Shown: positions 17,275 to 26,379 of the stretch, in pieces
How the letters are laid out: every line of letters begins with the position of its first letter
How positions within the stretch are numbered: the first letter of the stretch is position 1
From: CBFHSD01 sp965658375
GTDB lineage: Bacteria > Bacteroidota > Bacteroidia > Flavobacteriales_G > Salibacteraceae
Reading direction: 5' to 3'
DNA length: 64,000 nucleotides
Assembly: GCA_965658375.1 (NCBI GenBank)
Contig: CBFHSD010000004.1
Location: 1-64,000, forward strand
Notes under the pieces: generated by a model
Databases searched by the model: none
Seen by the model: the letters and a program-made list of their open reading frames with translations, nothing else
Told to the model about the DNA's origin: nothing
Made by a program: the position numbers and the translations under genes

Positions 17275-17925
17275 ATGAAAGTTGTAAATCTTGGTAGTTC
17301 TAACAGTATTCTTAACACCTACATTGCTGAATTAAGAGATGTGATGGTTCAAACAGATCGCATGCGCTTTAGAAAGAATTTGGAACGTATTGGGCAAATT
17401 TTCGCCTACGAGATCAGTAAAAAATTGAAGTACGAAGAAGCTGAAGTTATTACTCCTTTGGGTAGTTCAGACGTTTCTATCATGAGAAGTCAACCAGTTA
17501 TAGGTGCAATTCTTAGAGCAGCACTTCCCCTTCATCAAGGCTTGCTATCTTTTTTTGACGAAGCAGACAATGCATTTATCGCGGCATATAGAAACAACAA
17601 GGGTTCAGATTTTGAAATTGTTACCGAGTATTGCTCTTCCACATCTTTAGAAGAAAGAATTCTCATTCTTGCAGACCCTATGTTAGCTACTGGCGGAAGT
17701 ATGAAGGCCAGTTATGATGTATTAACAGAGGAATATGGAAACCCAGAGTCGGTTCATATCGTTTCTATAATTGCGAGCTCGGAAGGTGTAGAAGCCTTGA
17801 AAAAGAAGTTTGGGGCAAACGTAACGCTATGGGTAGGAGCGATTGATGATGAACTTACCGCTCAAGCGTACATTGTTCCGGGTCTTGGAGACGCTGGCGA
17901 TTTAGCCTACGGAAACAAAGAGTAA
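17275..17925 (+). CDS. upp: Uracil phosphoribosyltransferase
   Basis: Upp salvages uracil by joining it to PRPP to give UMP. The 216-residue protein has the RDVMVQTDRMRFRKNLERIG N-terminus, the VIGAILRAALPLHQGL block, the PRPP loop ILADPMLATGGSM (residues about 134-146) and the C-terminal uracil-binding region YIVPGLGDAGDLAYG. Length and motifs are standard. The following small membrane protein begins 1 base after its stop. Confidence 0.95.
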   Translation: MKVVNLGSSNSILNTYIAELRDVMVQTDRMRFRKNLERIGQIFAYEISKKLKYEEAEVITPLGSSDVSIMRSQPVIGAILRAALPLHQGLLSFFDEADNAFIAAYRNNKGSDFEIVTEYCSSTSLEERILILADPMLATGGSMKASYDVLTEEYGNPESVHIVSIIASSEGVEALKKKFGANVTLWVGAIDDELTAQAYIVPGLGDAGDLAYGNKE

Positions 17926-17926
17926 A

Positions 17927-18364
17927 GTGTTTGCAGCAATCTTAAAAGTATTTGGTCTTATACTAATGGCAGCGGTGAAGTTTTTAACTGCCCCGCCAAT
18001 TATTCTAGCCATTAAAGGCTATACCTTTCTAGACACCTTCTTAATAACAGGTGTTGGTGGAACACTGGGTTGCTTTTTCTTTTACTATGCGGGAGTTTGG
18101 TTTTTTGCCAAGATTCAACGGTTCTTCCCAAGAAAGAAGAAAGCAAAGACTGTCACCAAAAAGAAAAGATTTTTGGTATTCTTAAAAAATAAAGTAGGGA
18201 TTTGGGGAATAACAGCAGCCATCCCTCTATTATCCATTCCATTATGCATGCTTGTTGCTGCTAAATATTTCCCTTACGATAAACGGGCTCCACTCATTTT
18301 TGTACTCATGTCTTGGATATGGTCGTTCATTTTAACGCTTATTTCAGACGAATTAATCAATTGA
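17927..18364 (+). CDS. Small multi-pass membrane protein, function unknown
   Basis: I do not recognise this 145-residue protein. It starts with GTG 1 base after upp. It has four hydrophobic segments, about residues 5-25 (with TAPPIILAI), 37-60, 90-110 and 124-140. A very basic loop lies between the second and third (RFFPRKKKAKTVTKKKRF, residues 66-83), which should face the cytoplasm. No catalytic motif is visible. Tight packing between upp and yjjG supports it as a real gene. Confidence 0.7.
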   Translation: MFAAILKVFGLILMAAVKFLTAPPIILAIKGYTFLDTFLITGVGGTLGCFFFYYAGVWFFAKIQRFFPRKKKAKTVTKKKRFLVFLKNKVGIWGITAAIPLLSIPLCMLVAAKYFPYDKRAPLIFVLMSWIWSFILTLISDELIN

Positions 18365-18365
18365 T

Positions 18366-19061
18366 TTGAAACAATACAAACACATCTTTTTCGATCTAGA
18401 TCGCACCCTTTGGGATTTTGAAACCAACTCGAAACTCACATTAGAAGAGATTTATTCTGAGTTTGATCTGGCGAACCTTGGAATTAACAGTGCCGAAGAA
18501 TTTATTACGAAGTATAAAGCCATCAATGAAAGCATGTGGGATTTATACCGCCAAGGTAAAATCACCAAAGACCTACTTAGAGCTGGTCGTTTTGAAGCCA
18601 CGTTTTTAGAGTATGGAATCAAAGATGAGAATTTGGCCAAAAGTGTTGGGCATTTCTATGTGGAACAAAGCCCCATTAAAACAGCTCTGTTCCCAAATGC
18701 TATTGAGGCTTTAACGTATTTAAAAAAGTCATATCACCTTCACATTATCACCAATGGTTTTGAAGAAGTTCAGTTCATTAAGTTGAGCAAAAGCGGATTG
18801 GAGCCTTTCTTTGAAGTGGTTGTGACAAGTGAACAAGCAGGATGTAAAAAGCCGGAATCGGCCATTTTCAACTATGCCATGAAAAGGGCAAATGCAGTGC
18901 CTTCAGAATCGATCATGATCGGAGATGATGTTCCTGTAGATTTGCACGGAGCCATGAATGTGGGGATTGATTCAGTTTACTTTAACCCGATGGGAGAAAA
19001 GGCAGATGAACAAGTCAACTATACAATACAGAACCTAATTGAATTGAAAGAAATACTATGA
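18366..19061 (+). CDS. yjjG: HAD-superfamily nucleotidase, YjjG family
   Basis: YjjG-type enzymes dephosphorylate non-canonical or excess pyrimidine nucleotides (house-cleaning 5'-nucleotidases). The 231-residue protein has the HAD motif I FFDLDRTLWDF (Asp nucleophile at about residue 10), motif II HIITNGFEEVQ, Lys and motif III in CKKPESAIF, and IMIGDDVPVDLHGA (motif IV). The start is TTG 18366, 1 base after the upstream TGA; no ATG is available nearby. Its TGA stop overlaps the next ATG (ATGA), indicating translational coupling. Confidence 0.85.
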   Translation: MKQYKHIFFDLDRTLWDFETNSKLTLEEIYSEFDLANLGINSAEEFITKYKAINESMWDLYRQGKITKDLLRAGRFEATFLEYGIKDENLAKSVGHFYVEQSPIKTALFPNAIEALTYLKKSYHLHIITNGFEEVQFIKLSKSGLEPFFEVVVTSEQAGCKKPESAIFNYAMKRANAVPSESIMIGDDVPVDLHGAMNVGIDSVYFNPMGEKADEQVNYTIQNLIELKEIL

Positions 19062-19480
19062 AGTTTGACGCTAACTTTAGAAGAAGACTGAGGATATACT
19101 TAGTTGGAGTGTTTTTAGGGTGCTTGGTGACTTGGGCTGTTCTCTTGCGCAAAAGAAACATGAACGAATTATTTGCTTGGACACCCAATGGGCGAGTTCT
19201 GGGAGAATTGCGCAGCGATACAGGACTCATACAACCCGATGGATTTTGGTGCACCATGGAGTGCTATGGCTTCAATAGCGAAGACTACCGCAATTTGCTC
19301 ACAGATGGAGATGTTGATTTCTCTAATAGTGATACACGCGTTGAAAACAAAAAATATGTAATCTCTTATGAAACGGAAGATCGCGGTACTTTGCGCTTAG
19401 TATTCGTTTTTGACGATGAAGTACACCGTTTGGTTGAAGTGACTAAAGTGGATGAAACCATTGAATGTGATTGCCTTTAA
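19058..19480 (+). CDS. Conserved membrane-anchored hypothetical protein upstream of aroB
   Basis: A 140-residue protein with one N-terminal membrane helix (LRIYLVGVFLGCLVTWAVLL, residues 10-29) flanked by Arg, so it should be anchored with the C-terminus outside. The exposed part has an acidic alpha/beta pattern: WCTMECYGFNSEDYRNLLTDGDVDF, then two strands and a C-terminal IECDCL. I do not recognise the domain. It overlaps yjjG by 4 bases and ends 8 bases before aroB. Confidence 0.72.
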   Translation: MKFDANFRRRLRIYLVGVFLGCLVTWAVLLRKRNMNELFAWTPNGRVLGELRSDTGLIQPDGFWCTMECYGFNSEDYRNLLTDGDVDFSNSDTRVENKKYVISYETEDRGTLRLVFVFDDEVHRLVEVTKVDETIECDCL

Positions 19481-19488
19481 CTCTTGAT

Positions 19489-20562
19489 ATGAAAACACTG
19501 CAAACAGCACATTATCCAATTCATATTGGAGAGGTTCTTCCAAAAATTGAAGCGCTTTTGCACAAAAGTTTTCTTACATCTAATGTGTATTTATTGGTAG
19601 ATTCCAATACGCTAGAGCACTGTCTTCCAATAATAGATCAAGCCAATTTAGAGCTTCTTAATGAAGCAGAGGTGCTGGAAGTAGATCCTGGAGAAAGTGA
19701 GAAAAACTTGGATGTAAGCGCTCAATTGTGGGCTGCTTTACTAGAGTCTAATGTAGGAAGAGATGCGGTAATCATTAACCTTGGTGGTGGAATGATAACG
19801 GATTTAGGAGGTTTTGTAGCTTCTTGCTACAAACGCGGAATTACATTCATCAATGTGCCTACTTCGCTATTAGCTATGGTAGATGCCAGTGTAGGTTCTA
19901 AAACAGGGATTGACTTTTTAGGTGTAAAAAATGCCATTGGACTTTTTAGTAATCCTGAAGGAGTTTTCATTCATCCTACATTTTTAAAAACTTTACCTCA
20001 GAGAGAATTGCGCTCTGGTTTTGCAGAGATGCTCAAGCACGGTTTGGTGTATGATGTTTTGCATTGGAAGGCATTAAAACTGATCAATTTCAATGAAGAT
20101 GTAGATTGGAACACTCACATTGGTGACTCTGTAAAGATTAAAAACACCATTGTAACGGCAGATCCTCTTGAAAAAGGGGAACGCAAAAAACTCAACTTTG
20201 GTCATACTATAGGACATGCCATTGAGAGCTATGCACTTGCTGAGGATTTTGACTTGTTGCATGGAGAGGCTGTAGCTTTGGGTATGTATGCTGAGGCTTA
20301 CATCTCATTCAAAAAGAACTTTTTATCGAACGAGGAATGGATCGAGATTTCCACCATTCTTATGCTCAATTACGCGCAGGTTCAAATGCCCGAGTACCAA
20401 TTGATACCCATATTGGATTTTCTTAAAAACGATAAGAAAAACCTAGACAACAAACCTATGTTTACGCTGCTTTCAGCTATTGGAGAAAGCCTAGTGAACC
20501 AAGAGGTAGAAGAAGACTTGATTCAAGAAGCCATAGAAAAAACATGGGAAGCATGGATGTAA
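19489..20562 (+). CDS. aroB: 3-dehydroquinate synthase
   Basis: AroB converts DAHP to 3-dehydroquinate, step two of the shikimate pathway, with NAD and a divalent metal. The 357-residue protein (ATG 19489; an earlier TTG is less likely) has the NAD-binding block INLGGGMITDLGGFVAS and substrate-site VDASVGSKTGID. It also has the metal-binding FAEMLKHGL (Glu) and FGHTIGHAIE (His) motifs. Its 3' end overlaps the start of aroA, so the two pathway genes are coupled although they are not adjacent steps. Confidence 0.95.
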   Translation: MKTLQTAHYPIHIGEVLPKIEALLHKSFLTSNVYLLVDSNTLEHCLPIIDQANLELLNEAEVLEVDPGESEKNLDVSAQLWAALLESNVGRDAVIINLGGGMITDLGGFVASCYKRGITFINVPTSLLAMVDASVGSKTGIDFLGVKNAIGLFSNPEGVFIHPTFLKTLPQRELRSGFAEMLKHGLVYDVLHWKALKLINFNEDVDWNTHIGDSVKIKNTIVTADPLEKGERKKLNFGHTIGHAIESYALAEDFDLLHGEAVALGMYAEAYISFKKNFLSNEEWIEISTILMLNYAQVQMPEYQLIPILDFLKNDKKNLDNKPMFTLLSAIGESLVNQEVEEDLIQEAIEKTWEAWM

Positions 20563-21770
20563 GTTTAAATGCAAACCAACTGGTTTTATCTGGATCGCAA
20601 ATTGACTTACCCCTTTCTAAAAGTGTGCTGAATAGGCAACTTCTTATTCATGCTTTAGCAGGAAGATTACCGGATCTAAAAGAAGACCCGAGACTTCCTG
20701 AGGATTCTATTATTCTTCATAGGTCATTGCCTCAAACGAATGGAGCAATTGATATTGAACTCGCGGGAACCGCTATGCGTTTTTTGTCTGCTTATTATGC
20801 GCAAACCGATGGAGCTTCTGTTCTTTTAACAGGGAATGAAAGGATGCAACAAAGACCTCTTGGAATTCTGGTGGATGCATTGATTCAGCTTGGTGGCACT
20901 ATCAATTATGAGGGGAGAAGGGGCTATCCTCCCATACAAATCAATGGCAGGAAATTGAAAGGCGGTGAGCTTGAGATTGACGGCTCTGTAAGCAGTCAAT
21001 ACATTTCAGCTTTACTCATGATAGCTCCTGAAATGGAACATGGCTTAAAACTCCATTTGAAAGGCAAGTTGGTTTCGAAACCATATATTCAAATGACTTT
21101 AGCATTGATGGAAAGTTTTGGTGTAAAATCAACTTGGGTAAACGAAACGATAGTTGTTCAGAATCAAAAATATAAGGTCAATGGCACTTCTGCCATAGAG
21201 CTAGATTGGTCTGCGGCAAGCTACTTTTATAGCTTGGTGGCGCTATCTCCAATTGGGTTCACCCTATACTTAAATGGTTTGAAAATGAATAGTGTACAAG
21301 GAGATTCGGTTTGTGCGCAGCTTTTTGAAAAACTGGGTGTAGAACCAGAAGAGACTCCCATGGGACTTAGGATTGAAAAAATACAATCTCCTCAAAAAAG
21401 TAAAGGGTTTATTGATTGTAGTAATTTTCCCGACTTAGCACAAACCCTCGCTTGTACTTATGCTGGCTTAAACATACCAGTGGAACTCGAAGGTCTTTCT
21501 ACGCTGCGTATAAAAGAAACGGATCGTATAAAGGCCCTTGCTGAACAGTTGACAAAATTAGGAGCATTGGTGAGTGATCAAAAAGATACACTTGTCATTC
21601 AAAAGGGAATTACATCAAAAAAACAAAGCGTATTACTTGAGCATTATGGCGATCACCGCATGGCCATGGCATTTGCGCCAATAGCTGCTTTAGGTCTAGA
21701 ATTATCATGGAAAAATGGTGAAGTAGTTGAAAAGTCTTTTCCTCATTTTTGGGAAGAAATCAAAAGCTAG
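20544..21770 (+). CDS. aroA: 3-phosphoshikimate 1-carboxyvinyltransferase (EPSP synthase)
   Basis: AroA transfers an enolpyruvyl group from PEP to shikimate 3-phosphate. The 408-residue protein has the two-domain pattern: LPLSKSVLNRQLL (Lys/Ser/Arg near the N-terminus), AGTAMRFL, QQRPLGILVDAL, SSQYISALL, DWSAASYFYSL, RIKETDRI and the C-terminal GDHRMAMAFAP. The PGSKS motif of enterobacterial enzymes is replaced by LPLSKS, as usual in Bacteroidota. Translation may start at 20544 or at the ATG 9 bases later; both overlap aroB. Its TAG stop shares four bases (CTAG) with the convergent gene. Confidence 0.93.
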   Translation: MGSMDVSLNANQLVLSGSQIDLPLSKSVLNRQLLIHALAGRLPDLKEDPRLPEDSIILHRSLPQTNGAIDIELAGTAMRFLSAYYAQTDGASVLLTGNERMQQRPLGILVDALIQLGGTINYEGRRGYPPIQINGRKLKGGELEIDGSVSSQYISALLMIAPEMEHGLKLHLKGKLVSKPYIQMTLALMESFGVKSTWVNETIVVQNQKYKVNGTSAIELDWSAASYFYSLVALSPIGFTLYLNGLKMNSVQGDSVCAQLFEKLGVEPEETPMGLRIEKIQSPQKSKGFIDCSNFPDLAQTLACTYAGLNIPVELEGLSTLRIKETDRIKALAEQLTKLGALVSDQKDTLVIQKGITSKKQSVLLEHYGDHRMAMAFAPIAALGLELSWKNGEVVEKSFPHFWEEIKS

Positions 21771-23839
21771 AAACGCAGTCTCATTTGAAGTTTCACATCT
21801 GTTCTTCGAGAACCTTCAATTTCATCAAGTCCGCTGCCCACAGAGTCTCCATCTGTAAATGTTGATCGAGATACTCGAGCCCAAAAAGAAAGATTTCTGT
21901 TCACTTTGTAGCGTGCAAGCATGTACCATCTAAAGCCTGTGTAATAGTATGCAGGGACCGAGAATACATAAAGCAAATCATTTTCGTAAGCATAGATACG
22001 AGAGTCATAGCTGTCTGTTTGAAAGAGGGCTAAACGCCCTGTAAGCACAAGCTTATCGCTAGGCACAGAATAGCGTAAATCTTGATAAATCATAAAACCA
22101 TTGGAGGTGTCAGCATCTAAATGGTATCGGCTCCATTCTACACGCGTTTTCATTCTCCATTGGCTATTGATGGTGTGGTCTACATGAAAACGAAGACTGC
22201 TTCTGTGCTGTGTTGCAATTTTATTGATGGTATTTTCTACGCCACTATTCAAGCTTTTTTCTTCATGTCTCAATCGCGCATAAAACTGAGTACGTTTTAA
22301 AGGGGTAAAATTCAGTTGAATCAAATAGTCTTCCCCTTTTCCCGGTCCATCAATGCGGTAGCTCAGCCATTTATACTCAAAACGATCTACGTAGGCTTGC
22401 ACATTCATAAAGGTGGTGATGTTCGCCTTTATTCCAAAATAGGTACCCACCTCATTGTTGTTTACGCTTTTTTCTCCTAGCGCATTGCTGTACACCGGTT
22501 GGTATTCTACTCCGTAATTTCTGTGTACAAGTGACATGGTTACTCGGCTGTCTGGACTAAAAGTCAACCCCCCAATACCTGCCATGCCACCATTCATAGA
22601 ATGTGCTATTTCGCTAAAGATGGAGAGCTTGTTGAATTGTGCAATGAAATCAAATCCAGTATTCAAATTCTCATTGTTGTTCCAAGTGTATTGATTGTAG
22701 TAGGTTAAACTTCTTTGAAGGTTCCCACCCAATTCTGTTTTAACACTGGTGATATTGGCTCTAAACCAGTTGTTTTTGAATCCGAGCGATGCTCCGTAAA
22801 TGGTTTCTTCCAAAGCGTTTTTGTCTTCAAGCTCGTTTAAGTTTCTATGTAAACCAGTGTTTTGAAAAGAGGTAAAAATCTGTTCTTCAGTTTCTAATGT
22901 GTCAGACACATAGTTGAAATTAGCGTCAATTCTTTTCTTGCTAAAGAAAGCTGTGAAGTTGATATGGTCAGTTCCTACAGTAGCTCCTACACCTCTCAAA
23001 AATTGGTTTTCGTCTACAGAAGTATAGGGAACCAAACCTCTTGGGAAGCGCATTACTCGATTGACATCTGCTGTTTTTCTCAAGCCAAAGCCTGTAGAAA
23101 AAGTAAGTCCTTGACCGAACTCTGTTCGCATATCTCCAATGGCTAAAGATTTGAGAAAGCCATCTCCTTTATAAAAGGCGTGAGCCGAATAAAAATCAAA
23201 GCCTTCTGGCATATGCGGATTTCCAAAAGGTTCTCCCGCATCTTTTTGCATGGTAACACCCGCACTTAACTGCGTTTGGTAAGTAAAGCGGTAACGTGTG
23301 TACCAAAAATCGCGTGAACCTAGAAAGGCGTTGCTGGCTGGGTCTTCACTGTTGGTTGTGTCGGCAATTTTATAGCCTCTGCTTTTTTCTAGAACACGCT
23401 GGTAACGAACAAACAAATCGCTTCTTCCATACTTCAATGCATTGCTGAGGCTGAACTTTCTTTGCTCACTGTTTTCGGTACTAATAAATGGTATTACCGA
23501 TTGGATGGTTTCTGCATCAAAACCATCAATCAAACGCAATTCATAAATTGAAGTGAAGTTTCCGTATAGCGTTCTATAGTTAAGAAAAGCTGTGATTTGG
23601 TTCCCCGTTAATAAGCCTAGAGACTCTAGGTTTTCTCTATCTGCTTGGTTGAGGTTAAGTGGAAATTGATAATAATAGGCCAGTTGATCTAGAATAGTGG
23701 TAAAGTCGATAGCTGTATTTGCTTGGCGTTCTGCCAAAAGTTCAAGCCGTTGTTCAATAACACCACTCTTAAAAGGGTCTTGTGCGCTAAGGGTAATAAC
23801 GCTGAAAAGAAGAAACAGAAGAGTAAGCTGCTTCGCCAT
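21767..23839 (-). CDS. Exported helix-hairpin-helix protein with large predicted outer-membrane barrel
   Basis: A 690-residue protein with a signal peptide (MAKQLTLLFLLFSVITLSAQ). Residues about 50-115 form two helix-hairpin-helix units (LNLNQADRENLESLGLLTGNQI and GNFTSIYELRLIDGFDAETIQSV), a ComEA-like DNA- or protein-binding fold. The remaining 560 residues have alternating aromatic strands and a final LQMRLRF, as in outer-membrane barrels. Proteins of this layout are common in Flavobacteriales but uncharacterised to my knowledge. Its ATG overlaps the stop of the upstream barrel gene (TAATG), so the two are coupled and may act as a pair. Confidence 0.8.
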   Translation of the reverse strand: MAKQLTLLFLLFSVITLSAQDPFKSGVIEQRLELLAERQANTAIDFTTILDQLAYYYQFPLNLNQADRENLESLGLLTGNQITAFLNYRTLYGNFTSIYELRLIDGFDAETIQSVIPFISTENSEQRKFSLSNALKYGRSDLFVRYQRVLEKSRGYKIADTTNSEDPASNAFLGSRDFWYTRYRFTYQTQLSAGVTMQKDAGEPFGNPHMPEGFDFYSAHAFYKGDGFLKSLAIGDMRTEFGQGLTFSTGFGLRKTADVNRVMRFPRGLVPYTSVDENQFLRGVGATVGTDHINFTAFFSKKRIDANFNYVSDTLETEEQIFTSFQNTGLHRNLNELEDKNALEETIYGASLGFKNNWFRANITSVKTELGGNLQRSLTYYNQYTWNNNENLNTGFDFIAQFNKLSIFSEIAHSMNGGMAGIGGLTFSPDSRVTMSLVHRNYGVEYQPVYSNALGEKSVNNNEVGTYFGIKANITTFMNVQAYVDRFEYKWLSYRIDGPGKGEDYLIQLNFTPLKRTQFYARLRHEEKSLNSGVENTINKIATQHRSSLRFHVDHTINSQWRMKTRVEWSRYHLDADTSNGFMIYQDLRYSVPSDKLVLTGRLALFQTDSYDSRIYAYENDLLYVFSVPAYYYTGFRWYMLARYKVNRNLSFWARVSRSTFTDGDSVGSGLDEIEGSRRTDVKLQMRLRF

Positions 23840-24654
23840 TAGAATTGAAATGACATGGATGCATTTGGAGAAAAGCCAAGGACATTGTGTTGCATACTGG
23901 CGATATCAATATGGAATTTTTCGCTTCTGTAGCCCAGGCCAAAGCTGTATTCTAGTGGAGAAGTCTGGAAGCCACTACGAATTGCTACTTTAGAAACAGG
24001 GAGGTATTCAATTCCCATACGAACACGTGCCTTTTGCTCAAGCATTTTTTGAACTTCTAATGTGCTGTTGAATGAGCCTGAAAATTTATATGCTGCTCCA
24101 AAACGCAGTGTAAGTGGCATAAACTGTTCTGGCTTATCATCTATTTGGTAATAGTTGATGTTGTAAGCACTTGCTCCAAGGCTGAGTTTATCATTTACTT
24201 TGCTATACAGTCCAAGGGCCACATTGTAGCTTTCAATAGAGCTATAACCTTCTGTTCCGTAATTGATAGAAAAGTAGTTGAGTTGAACACCTATCCCAAA
24301 AGACTCATTCAACTGCATGGCATAATTCCCGCCAACGGTCAACTCTTGGTATTGATCAAATCCAAATGAGCTCACATTTACTCCTGCTGCGCTTCGCTTA
24401 AATTTTAGAGCAGCCACACCACTTGCTGTGCTTAATTCACTTATTTCAAAACTGTTCTGATATGAGAAGCCTACCGTGTTTGAATGGATAAAAGCCAAGG
24501 CTCCTAGATTGTTGTACATGCTCCATACATCAGTAAAAGCAACACCTGTGTTACCCATGGCCGAGGCTCTAGCACTTGGCTGGCTATTGCTAAACTGTGC
24601 TTTTGAAAGAGCAGCGCAAAATAGGAAAAGGAGTAGGGTGAAGTGTTTTTTCAA
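23839..24654 (-). CDS. PorV/PorQ-like outer membrane beta-barrel protein
   Basis: A 271-residue exported protein with signal peptide MKKHFTLLLFLFCAALSKAQ. The start of the mature part, ARASAMGNTGVAFTDVWSMYNNLGALA, is the hallmark of the FadL-like PorV/PorQ family, whose best known members shuttle type IX secretion cargo at the outer membrane. Strand-like repeats fill the rest and the C-terminus ends in SFQF. It is shorter than PorV and PorQ, and no gene symbol is justified. It lies 11 bases after purE and is coupled to the downstream HHH/barrel gene by a TAATG overlap. Confidence 0.75.
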   Translation of the reverse strand: MKKHFTLLLFLFCAALSKAQFSNSQPSARASAMGNTGVAFTDVWSMYNNLGALAFIHSNTVGFSYQNSFEISELSTASGVAALKFKRSAAGVNVSSFGFDQYQELTVGGNYAMQLNESFGIGVQLNYFSINYGTEGYSSIESYNVALGLYSKVNDKLSLGASAYNINYYQIDDKPEQFMPLTLRFGAAYKFSGSFNSTLEVQKMLEQKARVRMGIEYLPVSKVAIRSGFQTSPLEYSFGLGYRSEKFHIDIASMQHNVLGFSPNASMSFQF

Positions 24655-24665
24655 TGCTTTGGTTT

Positions 24666-25154
24666 TTAATAATCTAACTCACGAGAAGCTTTTTCAACTT
24701 TTTCTTTGAGCTTTAGTTTGTAGTCTGTAATTCTATCAAGCAAATTCTTATCCCCAGTGGCAATCATTTGTGCAGCTAAAATACCTGCATTTTGCGAACC
24801 ATCAAGGGCTACTGTTGCAACTGGCACTCCCGCAGGCATTTGCAAGATACTCAATACAGAATCCCAACCGTCAATGCTATTTCTTGATTTTACGGGAACA
24901 CCAATTACTGGCAATGGCGTAATGCTGGCTGTCATACCAGGTAAATGAGCTGCTCCACCAGCACCGGCAATGATGACTTTTATACCACGCTCGTGTGCTG
25001 TTTTCGCATATTCAAACATTTTTTCAGGTGTTCTATGCGCAGAAACAACATCTACCTCAATGGAAACTTCAAGCTGATGAAGCACATCTATAGCAGCTTG
25101 CATAACAGGTAAATCACTTGTGCTACCCATAATTATTCCTACCATCGCTTCCAT
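24666..25154 (-). CDS. purE: N5-carboxyaminoimidazole ribonucleotide mutase
   Basis: PurE (class I) converts N5-CAIR, made by PurK, to CAIR in purine synthesis. The 162-residue protein has GSTSDLPVM at residues 10-18, the SAHRTPEKM block with the catalytic His, and AGAGGAAHLPGM. Translation may begin at the first ATG or at the fourth codon (MVGIIMGS). It starts 1 base after the purK stop, so the pair is an operon in the order purK-purE, with two outer-membrane protein genes following closely. Confidence 0.95.
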   Translation of the reverse strand: MEAMVGIIMGSTSDLPVMQAAIDVLHQLEVSIEVDVVSAHRTPEKMFEYAKTAHERGIKVIIAGAGGAAHLPGMTASITPLPVIGVPVKSRNSIDGWDSVLSILQMPAGVPVATVALDGSQNAGILAAQMIATGDKNLLDRITDYKLKLKEKVEKASRELDY

Positions 25155-25155
25155 A

Positions 25156-26304
25156 TCAGTTCGTTTTAATTTTTAAAGTTTGAGTAATAGATTGAGCCAA
25201 AGATACCGCTTGTTCTAAAGAGGGATTAATCACCGTTGCATGTCCCATTTTGCGGAACGGCTTGGTTGTTTTTTTACCATAAAGATGCACATAGGCACCT
25301 TCCATTTTTAATATGTCATTAAGGCCTTCGTAGTAGGCATCTCCAGTATGTCCTTTTTCTCCAAGGAGGTTCACCATTACAGATGGTTGAATAATGGCTG
25401 TAGATCCTAAAGGTAAATCTAAAATGGCGCGAAGGTGTTGTTCAAACTGAGAGGTGATATTGCCTTCTATGGTTTGGTGCCCGCTATTGTGGGTGCGCGG
25501 AGCAATCTCATTCACTAATATTTCTCCATTCTTGGTCAAGAACATTTCTACGGCTAGAATTCCTGTTATTCCTGCTTTCTCTGCGAGATCTTTCGCCACT
25601 TCTTGTGCTTTTTGCTCAACGCTGGAATCAATTGGGGCAGGTGAATAAAGGTACTCAACTAGGTTCGCTTCTTTATTAAATTCCATTGCTACCGTTGGAA
25701 AGGTGCGTACTTCGCCAGAAGCATTTCTTGCCACAATAACAGAGAGCTCGGTTTCAAAGTCAACAAAGGATTCTAAGACGCTTGGAGCGTCAAAGGCATT
25801 CTTTAAATCATCTTCATTTCTAAGAGGAGTAACCCCTTTGCCATCATATCCTCCTGTCCTCATTTTTTGCATGAACGGGAACTCGGATCTAAGTCCCTCT
25901 ACTTCTTTTTTATTCTTTACCAAGCGAAAAGGCGCGGTAGGGATATCGTTGTCAATGAAGAATTTCTTTTGGATTCCTTTGTCTTGAACCATTTTTAAAA
26001 CCGAAGGCTGCGGATATACTTTCACACCTTGAGCCTCTAAATCTTCAAGTGCCTTGACGTTTACATGTTCAATCTCGATGGTAAGAACATCTTTATCTGC
26101 GCCAAATGCCATAACCGTATCGTAGTCGGTTAAGCTACCATGAGTAAATGAGTTCGAAATCTCAGAGCAGGGAGCATGTGCGTCAGGATCAAGCGTATGC
26201 ACTGAAATGTTCAGGTTAATGGCTTCTTGAATCATCATGCGTCCAAGTTGTCCGCCACCAAGCACACCAAGCTTAAAATCTTTCTCGTAGCATTGTTTTT
26301 GCAT
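25156..26304 (-). CDS. purK: 5-(carboxyamino)imidazole ribonucleotide synthase
   Basis: PurK uses ATP and bicarbonate to carboxylate AIR. The 382-residue ATP-grasp protein (ATG 26304; the longer frame from 26331 adds residues overlapping a terminator hairpin region) has the N-terminal LGVLGGGQLGRMM (AIR site), the ATP-grasp core QKMRTGGYDGKGV, EIAPRTHNSGHQTIEG near the active site and HLYGKKTTKPFRKMGHATV at the C-terminus. First gene of the minus-strand run to 21767. Confidence 0.94.
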   Translation of the reverse strand: MQKQCYEKDFKLGVLGGGQLGRMMIQEAINLNISVHTLDPDAHAPCSEISNSFTHGSLTDYDTVMAFGADKDVLTIEIEHVNVKALEDLEAQGVKVYPQPSVLKMVQDKGIQKKFFIDNDIPTAPFRLVKNKKEVEGLRSEFPFMQKMRTGGYDGKGVTPLRNEDDLKNAFDAPSVLESFVDFETELSVIVARNASGEVRTFPTVAMEFNKEANLVEYLYSPAPIDSSVEQKAQEVAKDLAEKAGITGILAVEMFLTKNGEILVNEIAPRTHNSGHQTIEGNITSQFEQHLRAILDLPLGSTAIIQPSVMVNLLGEKGHTGDAYYEGLNDILKMEGAYVHLYGKKTTKPFRKMGHATVINPSLEQAVSLAQSITQTLKIKTN

Positions 26305-26313
26305 GGTGCGAAA

Positions 26314-26352
26314 ATAAGAAAGCACGCCCAAGATTGGAGCGTGCTTTCAAAA
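26314..26352 (-). terminator. Terminator of the SbtA-like operon
   Basis: GAAAGCACGC (26318-26327) and GCGTGCTTTC (26339-26348) form a perfect 10-bp stem. On the minus strand it is followed by TTATTTT, a modest T run; on the plus strand by AAAAAA. It separates the permease gene from purK. Confidence 0.65.
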
Positions 26353-26379
26353 AATGACGGTCAATATTTTCTCTTCTTA

